Of a stretch of DNA of 64,000 nucleotides, positions 43,488 through 51,306 are shown in pieces. The stretch is from CALFVT01 sp039989855 (GTDB taxonomy: Bacteria; Pseudomonadota; Alphaproteobacteria; Caulobacterales; Maricaulaceae). Position numbers and translations under genes: made by a program. The notes beneath the pieces were generated by a model. The model had not been told where the DNA came from, did no database searches, and was given only the letters and a program-made list of their open reading frames with translations. How positions within the stretch are numbered: the stretch's first letter is position 1; each line of letters starts with the position of its first letter. Location: NCBI GenBank assembly GCA_039989855.1, contig JBDXGZ010000027.1, forward strand, positions 124,001 to 188,000. Reading direction: 5' to 3'.

Positions 43488-44551
43488 ATGTCTCCCGTTA
43501 TTTGTTCATTTTACGTCCCATGAGCATGAGGCTTTGCATGGCGCTTTTCATGACGCTTACGGCGGCCTGTCTCCCCACGAATTCTGAACAAACCCAAGAT
43601 ATATCAATTCAAGAGACCGCCTCTAGTAGTCAGGCAGGTTCAGATCAACACGCACGTCAAAACGACGCGAGTACCCCTCTCAATAACAGGGAATTTCGTG
43701 ATGTCCTCAATGAATTTATGGGACTCAATGAACGACTCGATCGTATTGCATCCCGCATCAAAATTGCTAATGCCGACCTTTGTGAAACGACTGAAAATGA
43801 TATTGGGATATCTACGCACACGATCAATGATTATCCCGATGAGCTTCGGTCTGCGGCAAGACATTACCTCAGGGTCGATGAGAATTTGAGCGTTCGAACC
43901 GTTCGTATTAAGAGCGCTGCCCATAAAGCGGGTATCAGAGCTGGCGACCGAATTATCAAAATTAACGAAACAAGCCTCATAGACAACCCGCTTTTTACTG
44001 AGACTGATTTGGCGGGCGCCTTAGCAAAAGCCGCCTTTCATTTAGCGCTCGACAATCTAGCCCTAACGCAATCCGCACAGATTGAATATCAGCGCGGGAG
44101 CCAGACCTACAACGCGGAACTAAGCCTGACAAAGAAGTGCAAAATTCCTGTTACTCTTTTCTTTAGCGAGGACATTAATGGGCATTTACTTGATGGTGAA
44201 ATTTGGATGACATCTGCGCTGTTGCGAAACATTCAAGACGATGTCCGCGTCGCCTATATCATGGCTCACGAAATGGCTCATGCCCTCCGACATCACGCAG
44301 ATATATACACACCTGATATTGAACTTGAAGCCGACCGAGACGGTCTTATAATTTTAGCGCGAGCGGCATATAATCCCGAAGATTTAGCCGCCTTTTGGGC
44401 GGAACAAATTGATTTACTTGACGGTGGAGAGACGCAATCCAGCAGCCATCCCGACCTTATCACCCGTAAAGATAATTACATCTCAACTCTATCAAGCATC
44501 AAGCAGACGGGGCTAGATAATGAGAAATTAAAAGATTTGTTCTTTAAATAA
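43484..44551 (+). CDS. Second M48-family metallopeptidase with PDZ domain, lipoprotein
   Basis: Paralogue of the preceding gene with the same domain order. Lipobox LTAAC (Cys29 from the GTG start), a Ser/Gln/Asp-rich linker, PDZ around residues 110-215 (RIKSAAHKAGIRAGDRIIKI), then HEMAH (262-266) and IELEADRDGL (280-284). The zinc ligands are kept. Sequence identity to the first copy is low, so the duplication is old. The start may be GTG at 43484 or the Met residues at about 43520; all keep the lipobox. Confidence 0.82.
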   Translation: MNVSRYLFILRPMSMRLCMALFMTLTAACLPTNSEQTQDISIQETASSSQAGSDQHARQNDASTPLNNREFRDVLNEFMGLNERLDRIASRIKIANADLCETTENDIGISTHTINDYPDELRSAARHYLRVDENLSVRTVRIKSAAHKAGIRAGDRIIKINETSLIDNPLFTETDLAGALAKAAFHLALDNLALTQSAQIEYQRGSQTYNAELSLTKKCKIPVTLFFSEDINGHLLDGEIWMTSALLRNIQDDVRVAYIMAHEMAHALRHHADIYTPDIELEADRDGLIILARAAYNPEDLAAFWAEQIDLLDGGETQSSSHPDLITRKDNYISTLSSIKQTGLDNEKLKDLFFK

Positions 44552-44724
44552 ATTTAAGTCAAAATCTCCAATTTATGAGATTAAAGGCATCTGGCTCACT
44601 TTAACATTTTTTGAAAAATTTACCTTGGCTCGAACAAAGTTCATGATATATTTAACAATATAATCACATAGTTGAAACTTATCATTGTTGCGGAGATAAA
44701 TTAGAGGGCTACGTAAAATCACAA

Positions 44725-45459
44725 ATGAGTAAGATAGAAGATAGAATAGAAAATACTATCACAATCATTCAGGCTATTAATTCAGCTGTTACCCTTGATG
44801 ATATGTTTGACCATTTAGTAGCCTATGGCAAAAGCCTTGAGTTTGAGACCATCAGCATTGCTCCGTTAATTAATCCCGTTTTAATGAATATAGATATTTC
44901 GACTATAGGCAGATCGACATGGCCGGTTGAATTTTTAGAAAAATGGATAGCTAAAAACTATATCATTCATGATCCAGTTAGTCAGCGCGCTCTGGTCAGC
45001 CAAACCCCTTTATTATGGCAGGAAAGCTACAAAACAGCGTCTAAAAAAGGGCAACGCATCTTGGACGAAGGGGCTGAATATGGTCTAGAGAACGGCATAA
45101 GCATACCCGTTCATCTTCCCCAACGCCCTCCTGGAAGCATTGCTTTCTCAGGTGGGAGCTGTGATTTTAGCCCTGATGAAACGGGCGAAATTCAGCTAGT
45201 TTGCACACATGCTTATAGCAATCTCATGACGCTTGCAAAATTTGAAGATAAAATCAATATTCCAACGTTAACGCACCGCGAAAGCGACATCTTGCATTAT
45301 GTCGCAGCAGGAAAAACCAATTGGGAAATTGCGAAAATATACGGGCTGTCTGAGCATTCCGTAAAAAGCTATATGAAAAACATTTCTATAAAATTTGGCG
45401 CGACAAATCGCGCTCACGCCGTGACCCTTGGGATCATGTCAGGCCAAATACTGCTTTAA
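44725..45459 (+). CDS. LuxR-type quorum-sensing regulator solo
   Basis: A 244-residue protein: autoinducer-binding domain (about 15-165) and C-terminal GerE-type HTH (LTHRESDILHYVAAGKTNWE near 182). In the ligand pocket Asp83 and Pro84 (HDPV), Trp98 and Gly124 are kept. The positions of TraR Trp57 and Tyr61 read Phe70 and Trp74 by eye alignment, so ligand choice may differ from common acyl-homoserine lactones. No luxI-type synthase is present. The ATG has no strong ribosome-binding site. A small hairpin (AATCTC / GAGATT, 44563-44582) lies upstream. Confidence 0.85.
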   Translation: MSKIEDRIENTITIIQAINSAVTLDDMFDHLVAYGKSLEFETISIAPLINPVLMNIDISTIGRSTWPVEFLEKWIAKNYIIHDPVSQRALVSQTPLLWQESYKTASKKGQRILDEGAEYGLENGISIPVHLPQRPPGSIAFSGGSCDFSPDETGEIQLVCTHAYSNLMTLAKFEDKINIPTLTHRESDILHYVAAGKTNWEIAKIYGLSEHSVKSYMKNISIKFGATNRAHAVTLGIMSGQILL

Positions 45460-45553
45460 ATTAATTAAAGCGCCTCCCCCCCCCTCTTTTGGGGGGTACA
45501 AATAAACATTTATCTTAACTAGAAAATGACGTAAGTATATAACTGTACTTTGT

Positions 45554-45619
45554 GGGGCAATCACAATTGGGGCAATTCACAATTAGTGGAGGCACGGCAT
45601 ATGTCGCGCCTCCACTAAT
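45554..45619. repeat. Tandem repeat plus 12-bp inverted repeat between luxR and msrA
   Basis: GGGGCAATCACAATT (45554-45568) is followed directly by GGGGCAATTCACAATT (45569-45584). Overlapping its end, ATTAGTGGAGGC (45582-45593) and GCCTCCACTAAT (45608-45619) form a perfect 12-bp stem with a 14-base loop. No T-run follows on either strand. The stem could end msrA or luxR transcripts weakly, or be a dispersed repeat element. A separate C6/G6 hairpin lies at 45476-45496, just after luxR. Confidence 0.6.
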
Positions 45620-45636
45620 GGTGCGATGCAAAATTT

Positions 45637-46344
45637 CTATTTACCGCTACCGTAAGAACCTGACGACTGTACAGCTTTACCACCTTGAGCATCGGATTTA
45701 CCCCATAATTGCTCAAGCCGTGCATCACGTCGACACCCAACGCGGTAGCGCTTGTAGTGAGCAGGGTTCTTTTTATAATAATCTTGATGATACTCCTCGG
45801 CAATATGGAACGCGCTCAAAGGAAGAATTTCAGTCGTTACGGGCCCGTCGAAAGGCTTTGAAACAGCAATATCATTTTTAGATTTCTCAGCTTCTGCAAT
45901 CTGTGAACTGTCAGCGAAGACGGCTGTTCTATAACTCGAGCCTTTATCGCAAAATTGACCGTTCGGGTCCGTAGGGTCGATGTGATGCCAGTAATAATCT
46001 AGTAGCTGTCCATAATTCACAACAGACGGATCGTAAGTCACTTCAACCGCCTCATAATGACCCGTTTCTGTGTAGCTAACAGTTTTATAATTCGGGTTAT
46101 CCGTGCGGCCACCCGTATAGCCAGAGACCGCTTCAAACACGCCGTCAAGCTTTTCAAAGTCAGATTCCATACACCAAAAACACCCGCCTGCGAAAACTGC
46201 TGTTTTCACATTATCAGGCAATGTTTGAGAGACTGTCGTCGTCGCATTATCGGTATCGCTCGTCTTAAGCGAGCTTGTGGTGGCGGAAGGCGCACAAGCC
46301 GCAAGGCTTAAGGTGGCCGTAAATATAAGAGCTAATTTTTTCAT
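45637..46344 (-). CDS. msrA: Peptide methionine sulfoxide reductase MsrA, exported
   Basis: Repairs methionine-S-sulfoxide in proteins. The catalytic motif is GCFWCMESDFEKLDGV near residue 52, with the active Cys in GCFWC; GYTGGRTDNPNYKTVS and the C-terminal Tyr/His pattern follow. A lipoprotein signal (LAACAPS, Cys near residue 18) shows that it works in the periplasm or envelope. The His/Tyr-rich C-terminus (HYKRYRVGCRRD) contains the resolving Cys. Length 235 is longer than cytoplasmic MsrA because of the signal and linker. Confidence 0.92.
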   Translation of the reverse strand: MKKLALIFTATLSLAACAPSATTSSLKTSDTDNATTTVSQTLPDNVKTAVFAGGCFWCMESDFEKLDGVFEAVSGYTGGRTDNPNYKTVSYTETGHYEAVEVTYDPSVVNYGQLLDYYWHHIDPTDPNGQFCDKGSSYRTAVFADSSQIAEAEKSKNDIAVSKPFDGPVTTEILPLSAFHIAEEYHQDYYKKNPAHYKRYRVGCRRDARLEQLWGKSDAQGGKAVQSSGSYGSGK

Positions 46345-46411
46345 ACACGTCCTTTAACGGTACATGATGTCACTGTCCCGTCACAATTTCGCGAGAACAG
46401 ACGGGCTATAA

Positions 46412-47836
46412 TTATGATGGATGACGCGTGTCTTTATAGGCTGATAAGGCTCGTTCCCGTGCAAATTTATGATCAACTATTGGGTGGGGATAATCTTCTC
46501 CGAGTTTTACGTTGGCCTGAGCTAACACATTCGGCGGAGCCTCCCACGGACGGTGAATATATTTCTTTGGTAGTCTCGCCAGCTCTGGAACCCATCGCCG
46601 AACATACTCACAGTTCGGGTCAAATTTCTCGCCCTGCGTGAAGGGATTAAAGATGCGAAAATAAGGCGAAGCATCCGCGCCGCTTCCCGCAACCCATTGC
46701 CAGCTCGCGGCATTACTCGCAGGGTCAGCATCCACAAGTGTGTCGTAAAACCATTGCTCCCCGCGCCGCCAATCAATCAAGAGATGTTTAATCAGAAAGC
46801 TCGCTGTGACCATGCGAACGCGGTTATGTTGCCAGCCTGTTGCCCATAGCTGGCGCATCCCCGCATCGACAAAGGGGTATCCCGTTTGCCCCTGTTGCCA
46901 CCGCTCTAACGCGCTTGGATTATCATCCCAGTCAAAACTATCAAAATAGGGTTTGAAATTTTCTGATCCGAGTTTGGGGTTATGATAGAGCAAGACATAA
47001 GAAAATTCCCGCCACCCAATTTCGGAGAGAAACTTATCCGCCAACCCACCTTTATCACGACACGCGTGCCAAATTTGCCGTGGCGATATTTCACCAAAGG
47101 CGAGATGCGGGGATAGATGCGACGTCCCGCTCGGCCTATCAGGTCGGTTACGATCATCCGTATAGGTTTCAAGACCACTCTCCAAGAATTTAGCAAGGGC
47201 CGCCTTCGCGCCTTCAGGCCCAATTTGCCAATGAGCTTTCATCTTCGCGCCCCAGTTTGGACTGTGAGGTAGAAGCGCTAACCCTTCAAGCGCAAGACTT
47301 TCTACCTCACCTTTATAGGTACTCAACTGAGTCGGCGCAGGCAAAGGCGGCATGACCGTCAGCTCCGAGCGCACGGCCCGCCAATAGGGGGTGAAGACTT
47401 TGTAATAGCCCCCTGTCTTGGTTTGACGCTCCCACGGCTCAGTCAGTAAATTCGCTTTGAAGCTCTGCACCGTCAGGCCACGCTCTATGAGAGATGATTT
47501 AATATCCCCATCTCGCGTGCGTGCATCCTCTTCGTAGCGGCGGTTCCAGACAATATGATCCGCGCCTGTTTGATCTATAAGCTCCTCCAGAACCCCAGAG
47601 GGCTCGCCGCGTCGAAGGGTCAAGCTCCCGCCTATGGCCGTTAGCTTATCGTGTAAATTGTCTAAACTATGATGCAGCCACCATCTAGACGCCGCCCCGA
47701 GAGGGCGCGCGCGGTCTGTCTCATCGATGTAAAGACAAATAATCGGCTTGCCGCTTTGCACGGCGACATCCAAAGCAGGATTATCTTCCAACCGTAAATC
47801 ACGGCGGAACCAAACTATAATAGGGCTTGATGTCAT
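46412..47836 (-). CDS. phrB: Deoxyribodipyrimidine photolyase
   Basis: Light-driven repair of cyclobutane pyrimidine dimers. The N-terminal Rossmann domain opens IVWFRRDLRLEDNPALD; the FAD domain contains TGYPFVDAGMRQLWATGW and NAASWQWVAGSGADASPYFR, the class I signature. The conserved Trp relay residues are in that second stretch. The ATG at 47836 is preferred over one ten codons upstream because the family usually begins within a few residues of the first strand. Length 474 is normal. Confidence 0.93.
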   Translation of the reverse strand: MTSSPIIVWFRRDLRLEDNPALDVAVQSGKPIICLYIDETDRARPLGAASRWWLHHSLDNLHDKLTAIGGSLTLRRGEPSGVLEELIDQTGADHIVWNRRYEEDARTRDGDIKSSLIERGLTVQSFKANLLTEPWERQTKTGGYYKVFTPYWRAVRSELTVMPPLPAPTQLSTYKGEVESLALEGLALLPHSPNWGAKMKAHWQIGPEGAKAALAKFLESGLETYTDDRNRPDRPSGTSHLSPHLAFGEISPRQIWHACRDKGGLADKFLSEIGWREFSYVLLYHNPKLGSENFKPYFDSFDWDDNPSALERWQQGQTGYPFVDAGMRQLWATGWQHNRVRMVTASFLIKHLLIDWRRGEQWFYDTLVDADPASNAASWQWVAGSGADASPYFRIFNPFTQGEKFDPNCEYVRRWVPELARLPKKYIHRPWEAPPNVLAQANVKLGEDYPHPIVDHKFARERALSAYKDTRHPS

Positions 47837-47883
47837 AAAGCGTCTTTCTCGTGTTATACGAGTCACACTTATAAACGATTTAT

Positions 47884-49551
47884 CTAAAAGGTGATATAGC
47901 TTGCGGAAATATCATAAAGGTCGGCCATAACCGCAGCCGTAGTTGGCCACCGCCCCGCGCCTTTACCACGAATTTTATATTGCTCGCCATTGGTGAAAGT
48001 GAAAACCGCATGGGCTTCTTCCCCGTCCGCTTGCGCGAGGAAATTATTTAAAGACACATCTTTCAACTCCAACTGAGACGAAAATCCGTTTTTATCTTTC
48101 CAACATGTCGCAATGCGTTTCATCGACCCTTGTGGTGTCTCTTCAAGCGCAAAGTTCTCTATCGTATCACGCGGAATGTCATCCAGCCCGACCGTCTCGC
48201 TAAACCCAAGTAGCGCGATGAGGCGAATTTTAGCCGCTGCGTCAGCCCCGCCCACATCAGACGACGGGTCGGCTTCAGCAAAGCCTTTGTCCTGCGCGTC
48301 TTTCAAGGCTTCTGCGTAACTACGACCGCCGCTGATTTCACCAAGCATATAATTTGTCGTTCCGTTCAAGAGAGCTTCAACCCGCTCAATACGTCCCGCT
48401 TCGCGCAAGCACATTTCAAGGACGGGCATGCCGCCGCCTGCTGCACTCGAGAATAAAAGCTGCGCCTTATTTTTGGCCGCCAAGTCAATCAGCCCTTGTC
48501 CGCCTGATGCAATGGCTTGCTTATTGGCGCTGACCACATGAATGCCTAAACCTAACGCCCGTTCACAAAATTCCAAACAGGGATCAACAGGGCCAGACAC
48601 ATCAATGAAGACGTCGGGTTTCGCCGCTAAAACTGCTTCGAAGTCGGTCGTCAAAAGGGCTTCTGGATAGCCTTGGTCAACGTATTTATCTTTATTACGC
48701 ACCATGATTTTGACCATTTCAAATCGGTCACTATTCGCGGCCGCGCGGCGGAACACGCCGCCGCCAACTGAGCCTAATCCCATCATCGCAATACGTAGCT
48801 TTTTAAGCGTTGGCTTTGCGGAGGCTGTTTTGGAAATAGATCCAACACGTGTATAGCGCGGCACACCCGGCGTCCCGACGCGAAACGGCACTTTATTTGC
48901 CGCGGCAAAATCAAGCGCTTTGGGGGCAATCAATGGCCCGGCCACTGCTTTAGCCTCATCCCACGTTATGTCTGTAAAGCGCCCCGCGTCCCCTTGCTTC
49001 GGGTCATGCGTATAAATACCGTCGATGTCTTTTAGCAAGATCGCTTCAACACCGAGACGGTGTGCCACATAAAGGGCCGATAAATCCGCGCCGCCATTGC
49101 CTAAGAGCGCAGGACGGTCTTTGTCGCCAATCGCCACATATCCCGGCATGACAACGACATCATGATCTTTCAAGTCTTGCTCAAGCTGCGGGACGTTAAG
49201 ATCAACTAATTCCGCGTCCATGCGCGGCCCCTTGGCTTTAAGGCCCAAGTCACGGGCTTGGCGGACAAAGGCTGGCGCACCGATACGTTCAAGCGCGAGA
49301 GCCAAACGCGCAGCAGAGCGGCGCTCTCCCAGTTGAATAAGCTCAGCAAGATTTTTTGGCAAACCATCAGGGCCAATACGGCGAGCTTCGGCCATAAGCA
49401 CGTCCGTCTCGTCACCTTGTGCCGACGTCACAGCGACAACATTTTGCCCCTGACGGTAATGGCGGTAAATTTCTGACGCCGCTTCGGTGTAATCATCTAG
49501 CGTACGTAAAACACTATGTCCGAAATTTAAAACAATGACGGGTACTGGCAT
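47884..49551 (-). CDS. Amino-acid kinase-like / homoserine dehydrogenase fusion
   Basis: A 555-residue fusion. Residues 1 to about 250 follow the amino-acid kinase fold of aspartokinase, including the GNGGADLSALYVAHRLGVEA and DIDGIYTHDPKQGDA stretches. Residues about 258-555 are homoserine dehydrogenase: MMGLGSVGGGVFRRA for NAD(P), SANKQAIASGG, and LLNGTTNYMLGEIS with GFAEADPSSDVGG for catalysis. The aspartokinase signature K-F-G-G-T-S is replaced by N-F-G-H-S-V, so the catalytic Lys is missing, and no ACT domains lie between the parts. E. coli ThrA has about 820 residues. The dehydrogenase looks intact; kinase activity is doubtful. Confidence 0.85.
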   Translation of the reverse strand: MPVPVIVLNFGHSVLRTLDDYTEAASEIYRHYRQGQNVVAVTSAQGDETDVLMAEARRIGPDGLPKNLAELIQLGERRSAARLALALERIGAPAFVRQARDLGLKAKGPRMDAELVDLNVPQLEQDLKDHDVVVMPGYVAIGDKDRPALLGNGGADLSALYVAHRLGVEAILLKDIDGIYTHDPKQGDAGRFTDITWDEAKAVAGPLIAPKALDFAAANKVPFRVGTPGVPRYTRVGSISKTASAKPTLKKLRIAMMGLGSVGGGVFRRAAANSDRFEMVKIMVRNKDKYVDQGYPEALLTTDFEAVLAAKPDVFIDVSGPVDPCLEFCERALGLGIHVVSANKQAIASGGQGLIDLAAKNKAQLLFSSAAGGGMPVLEMCLREAGRIERVEALLNGTTNYMLGEISGGRSYAEALKDAQDKGFAEADPSSDVGGADAAAKIRLIALLGFSETVGLDDIPRDTIENFALEETPQGSMKRIATCWKDKNGFSSQLELKDVSLNNFLAQADGEEAHAVFTFTNGEQYKIRGKGAGRWPTTAAVMADLYDISASYITF

Positions 49552-49715
49552 GACGACTCTCTTACACTTAACGCGGCCTTCATTTTAAAGGCTTATTGTG
49601 CGCGTCACTAGGCAGGAGTGCAACCAGAGTCAATCTCTGGCTCGGCTTAGATGCGTCGGATAGACACAGTGGAATTAACTGCCGAAGAACGTATATGCCC
49701 CCTAAGGAGATGGCT

Positions 49716-50102
49716 ATGAAAAAACGTACCGCTATGTTTAGAGGATTTAAAGGCCGTTGCCCAAAATGCAACAAAGCCCCGTTATTTCGTGCCTACCTCA
49801 AACCTGTGGATCAATGTAATAGCTGCGGCATGAAATGGGTCGACGTCCGTGCCGATGATGGCCCTGCGTGGGCGACCATGATTGTTGTCGGTCACTTACT
49901 CGCACCGTTTTTTCATTTTTTGATTTTTAATGAGACCCTCCCGTCATGGGCTCCTGCGACGATTCTTTGCTCACTAGCTATTGTTATGTCACTCTATTTT
50001 CTACCTAAGATGAAAGGCCTGTTTATTGGGCTCGTTTGGGTCACAGGCGCACCAACAAGTACATCCAATGTTATCGCCAGTTCGGATGGCACCTCAAAGT
50101 AA
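49716..50102 (+). CDS. DUF983 membrane protein with zinc-ribbon-like cysteines
   Basis: A 128-residue DUF983 protein. RGFKGRCPKCNKAPLFRAYL and CNSCGMKW near the N-terminus carry two CxxC pairs, probably binding zinc. Two transmembrane segments follow at about residues 50-70 and 80-100. Function unknown; some members sit near cytochrome oxidase genes, which are absent here. The ATG at 49716 lies seven bases after AAGGAG; earlier in-frame starts would add unrelated residues. Confidence 0.84.
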   Translation: MKKRTAMFRGFKGRCPKCNKAPLFRAYLKPVDQCNSCGMKWVDVRADDGPAWATMIVVGHLLAPFFHFLIFNETLPSWAPATILCSLAIVMSLYFLPKMKGLFIGLVWVTGAPTSTSNVIASSDGTSK

Positions 50103-50160
50103 ACCACTTGTCCTTCCACAAATCTCTTGACCAAAAAGGCTGATCAGCCCATAGCCAAGA

Positions 50161-50277
50161 CTACTCATCAAGACCGACGCGAGGGATAGGCCCGTTAACC
50201 GTCGGGGCAACCTTGCTACAGGCGAAAGCCAAGAGCAGCTGGTGCCAAATCCTACGCTGCTTTGCGGAAGATGAGAG
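50161..50277 (+). promoter_or_regulatory. SAM-I type (S-box) riboswitch upstream of metX
   Basis: The S-box core can be read directly. P1 pairs CTCATC (50164-50169) with GATGAG (50270-50275). The core segments GAGGGA, TAGGCCC, GGGGCAACC and GGTGCCAAATCC occur in the right order, with TGCGGAAGATGAG at the 3' side. It lies about 70 bases before the metX ATG. Downstream, CTCC (50323-50326) can pair with the Shine-Dalgarno GGAG (50335-50338), which suggests translational control; a weak stem at 50281-50296 is an alternative. SAM binding would shut off homoserine acylation and sulfur incorporation. Confidence 0.85.
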
Positions 50278-50346
50278 ACGGACACGCTGTCCCCTCTTCT
50301 TCCAATGCACCGAAAGATATGGCTCCGAATATATGGAGATGTCGTT

Positions 50347-51306
50347 ATGCACGACATAGTAGTTAAAGTCGGATCAACCCCGCTAGAACGCGGCGGAAAA
50401 CTTGTCGACGATATCGTCCGTGGGCGGTGGATTGGTAATCCTGACGGTAAGACAATCATGGTGCTCGGCGGCATATCCGCTGACCGCTTTGTTGCGGACG
50501 GTGGACGCTATGACCGTGGATGGTGGGGACAAAATGTTCACGCAGGCGGCCCGATTGATTTAGATAAGTACAAAGTCATTGGCTATGACTTCGCGCCGAA
50601 CATTGACGCAGAGTGCGATCTCCGCCCTGTCACCACACGCGATCAAGCGAACCGCATAGCCGCATTGCTTGACGCTCTTAAGATCGACCGCCTCGACGCG
50701 CTTGTTGGCTCATCATATGGGGGCATGTGCGGATTAGCTCTAGCGCAATATCATCCGCAGCGCGTGAAGAACCTCTGTATCATCAGTGCTGCCCACCGCC
50801 CCTTTCCGATAGGTGTCGCTTGGCGCGGTATACAGCGCCGTATTGTCCGCCTCGCCCTAGAGGCAGGAACCCCCGAAAAGGGGCTAAGGCTCGCGCGGGA
50901 ACTCGCCATGACGACTTACCGCACGCCCACAGAATTTGCCCACCGCTTTGATTTGGATGAAACATCCTCCAATCCGGCAATGTTTGATATTTGCGATTAT
51001 CTCGGCGCGCGCGGCGACGTCTTTGCCAAAACGTCTGACGCCAAGCGTTTCTTGGTTATGTCCGAATCCATTGACCTACACCGCATAGAGCCTGAAGCTA
51101 TTAGTACACCGACACTTTTGATGACGGCGATATCAGACCAAATCGCGCCGCTCCCTGAAATGCGCGAGCTATGTGACCGTCTCAATGGCCCGTCCGAGCT
51201 CTTTACTTTCACCTCGCTTTTTGGCCATGATGCGTTCTTGAAAGAATATGATACTATCGGGCCACGGCTCAGCACCTTTTGCGACACATATGTGGACTCA
51301 GTATAA
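50347..51306 (+). CDS. metX: Homoserine O-acyltransferase (MetX type)
   Basis: Transfers an acyl group from CoA to homoserine, the committed step to methionine. An alpha/beta hydrolase of 319 residues with nucleophile motif GSSYGGM near 133, the acid in SDQIAP and the His in FGHDAF. Whether acetyl- or succinyl-CoA is used cannot be told; alphaproteobacterial MetX-like enzymes use either. The ATG at 50347 is eight bases after GGAG inside the riboswitch platform. It overlaps the next gene by one base (TAATG). Confidence 0.85.
   Translation: MHDIVVKVGSTPLERGGKLVDDIVRGRWIGNPDGKTIMVLGGISADRFVADGGRYDRGWWGQNVHAGGPIDLDKYKVIGYDFAPNIDAECDLRPVTTRDQANRIAALLDALKIDRLDALVGSSYGGMCGLALAQYHPQRVKNLCIISAAHRPFPIGVAWRGIQRRIVRLALEAGTPEKGLRLARELAMTTYRTPTEFAHRFDLDETSSNPAMFDICDYLGARGDVFAKTSDAKRFLVMSESIDLHRIEPEAISTPTLLMTAISDQIAPLPEMRELCDRLNGPSELFTFTSLFGHDAFLKEYDTIGPRLSTFCDTYVDSV

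Noticed and set aside
45476..45496. C6/G6 hairpin after luxR as an intrinsic terminator
   Set aside because: No T-run follows on either strand; homopolymer tracts alone are weak evidence.
49596..49715. N-terminal extension of the DUF983 gene
   Set aside because: The extension is unlike the family, and AAGGAG is correctly placed for the ATG at 49716.
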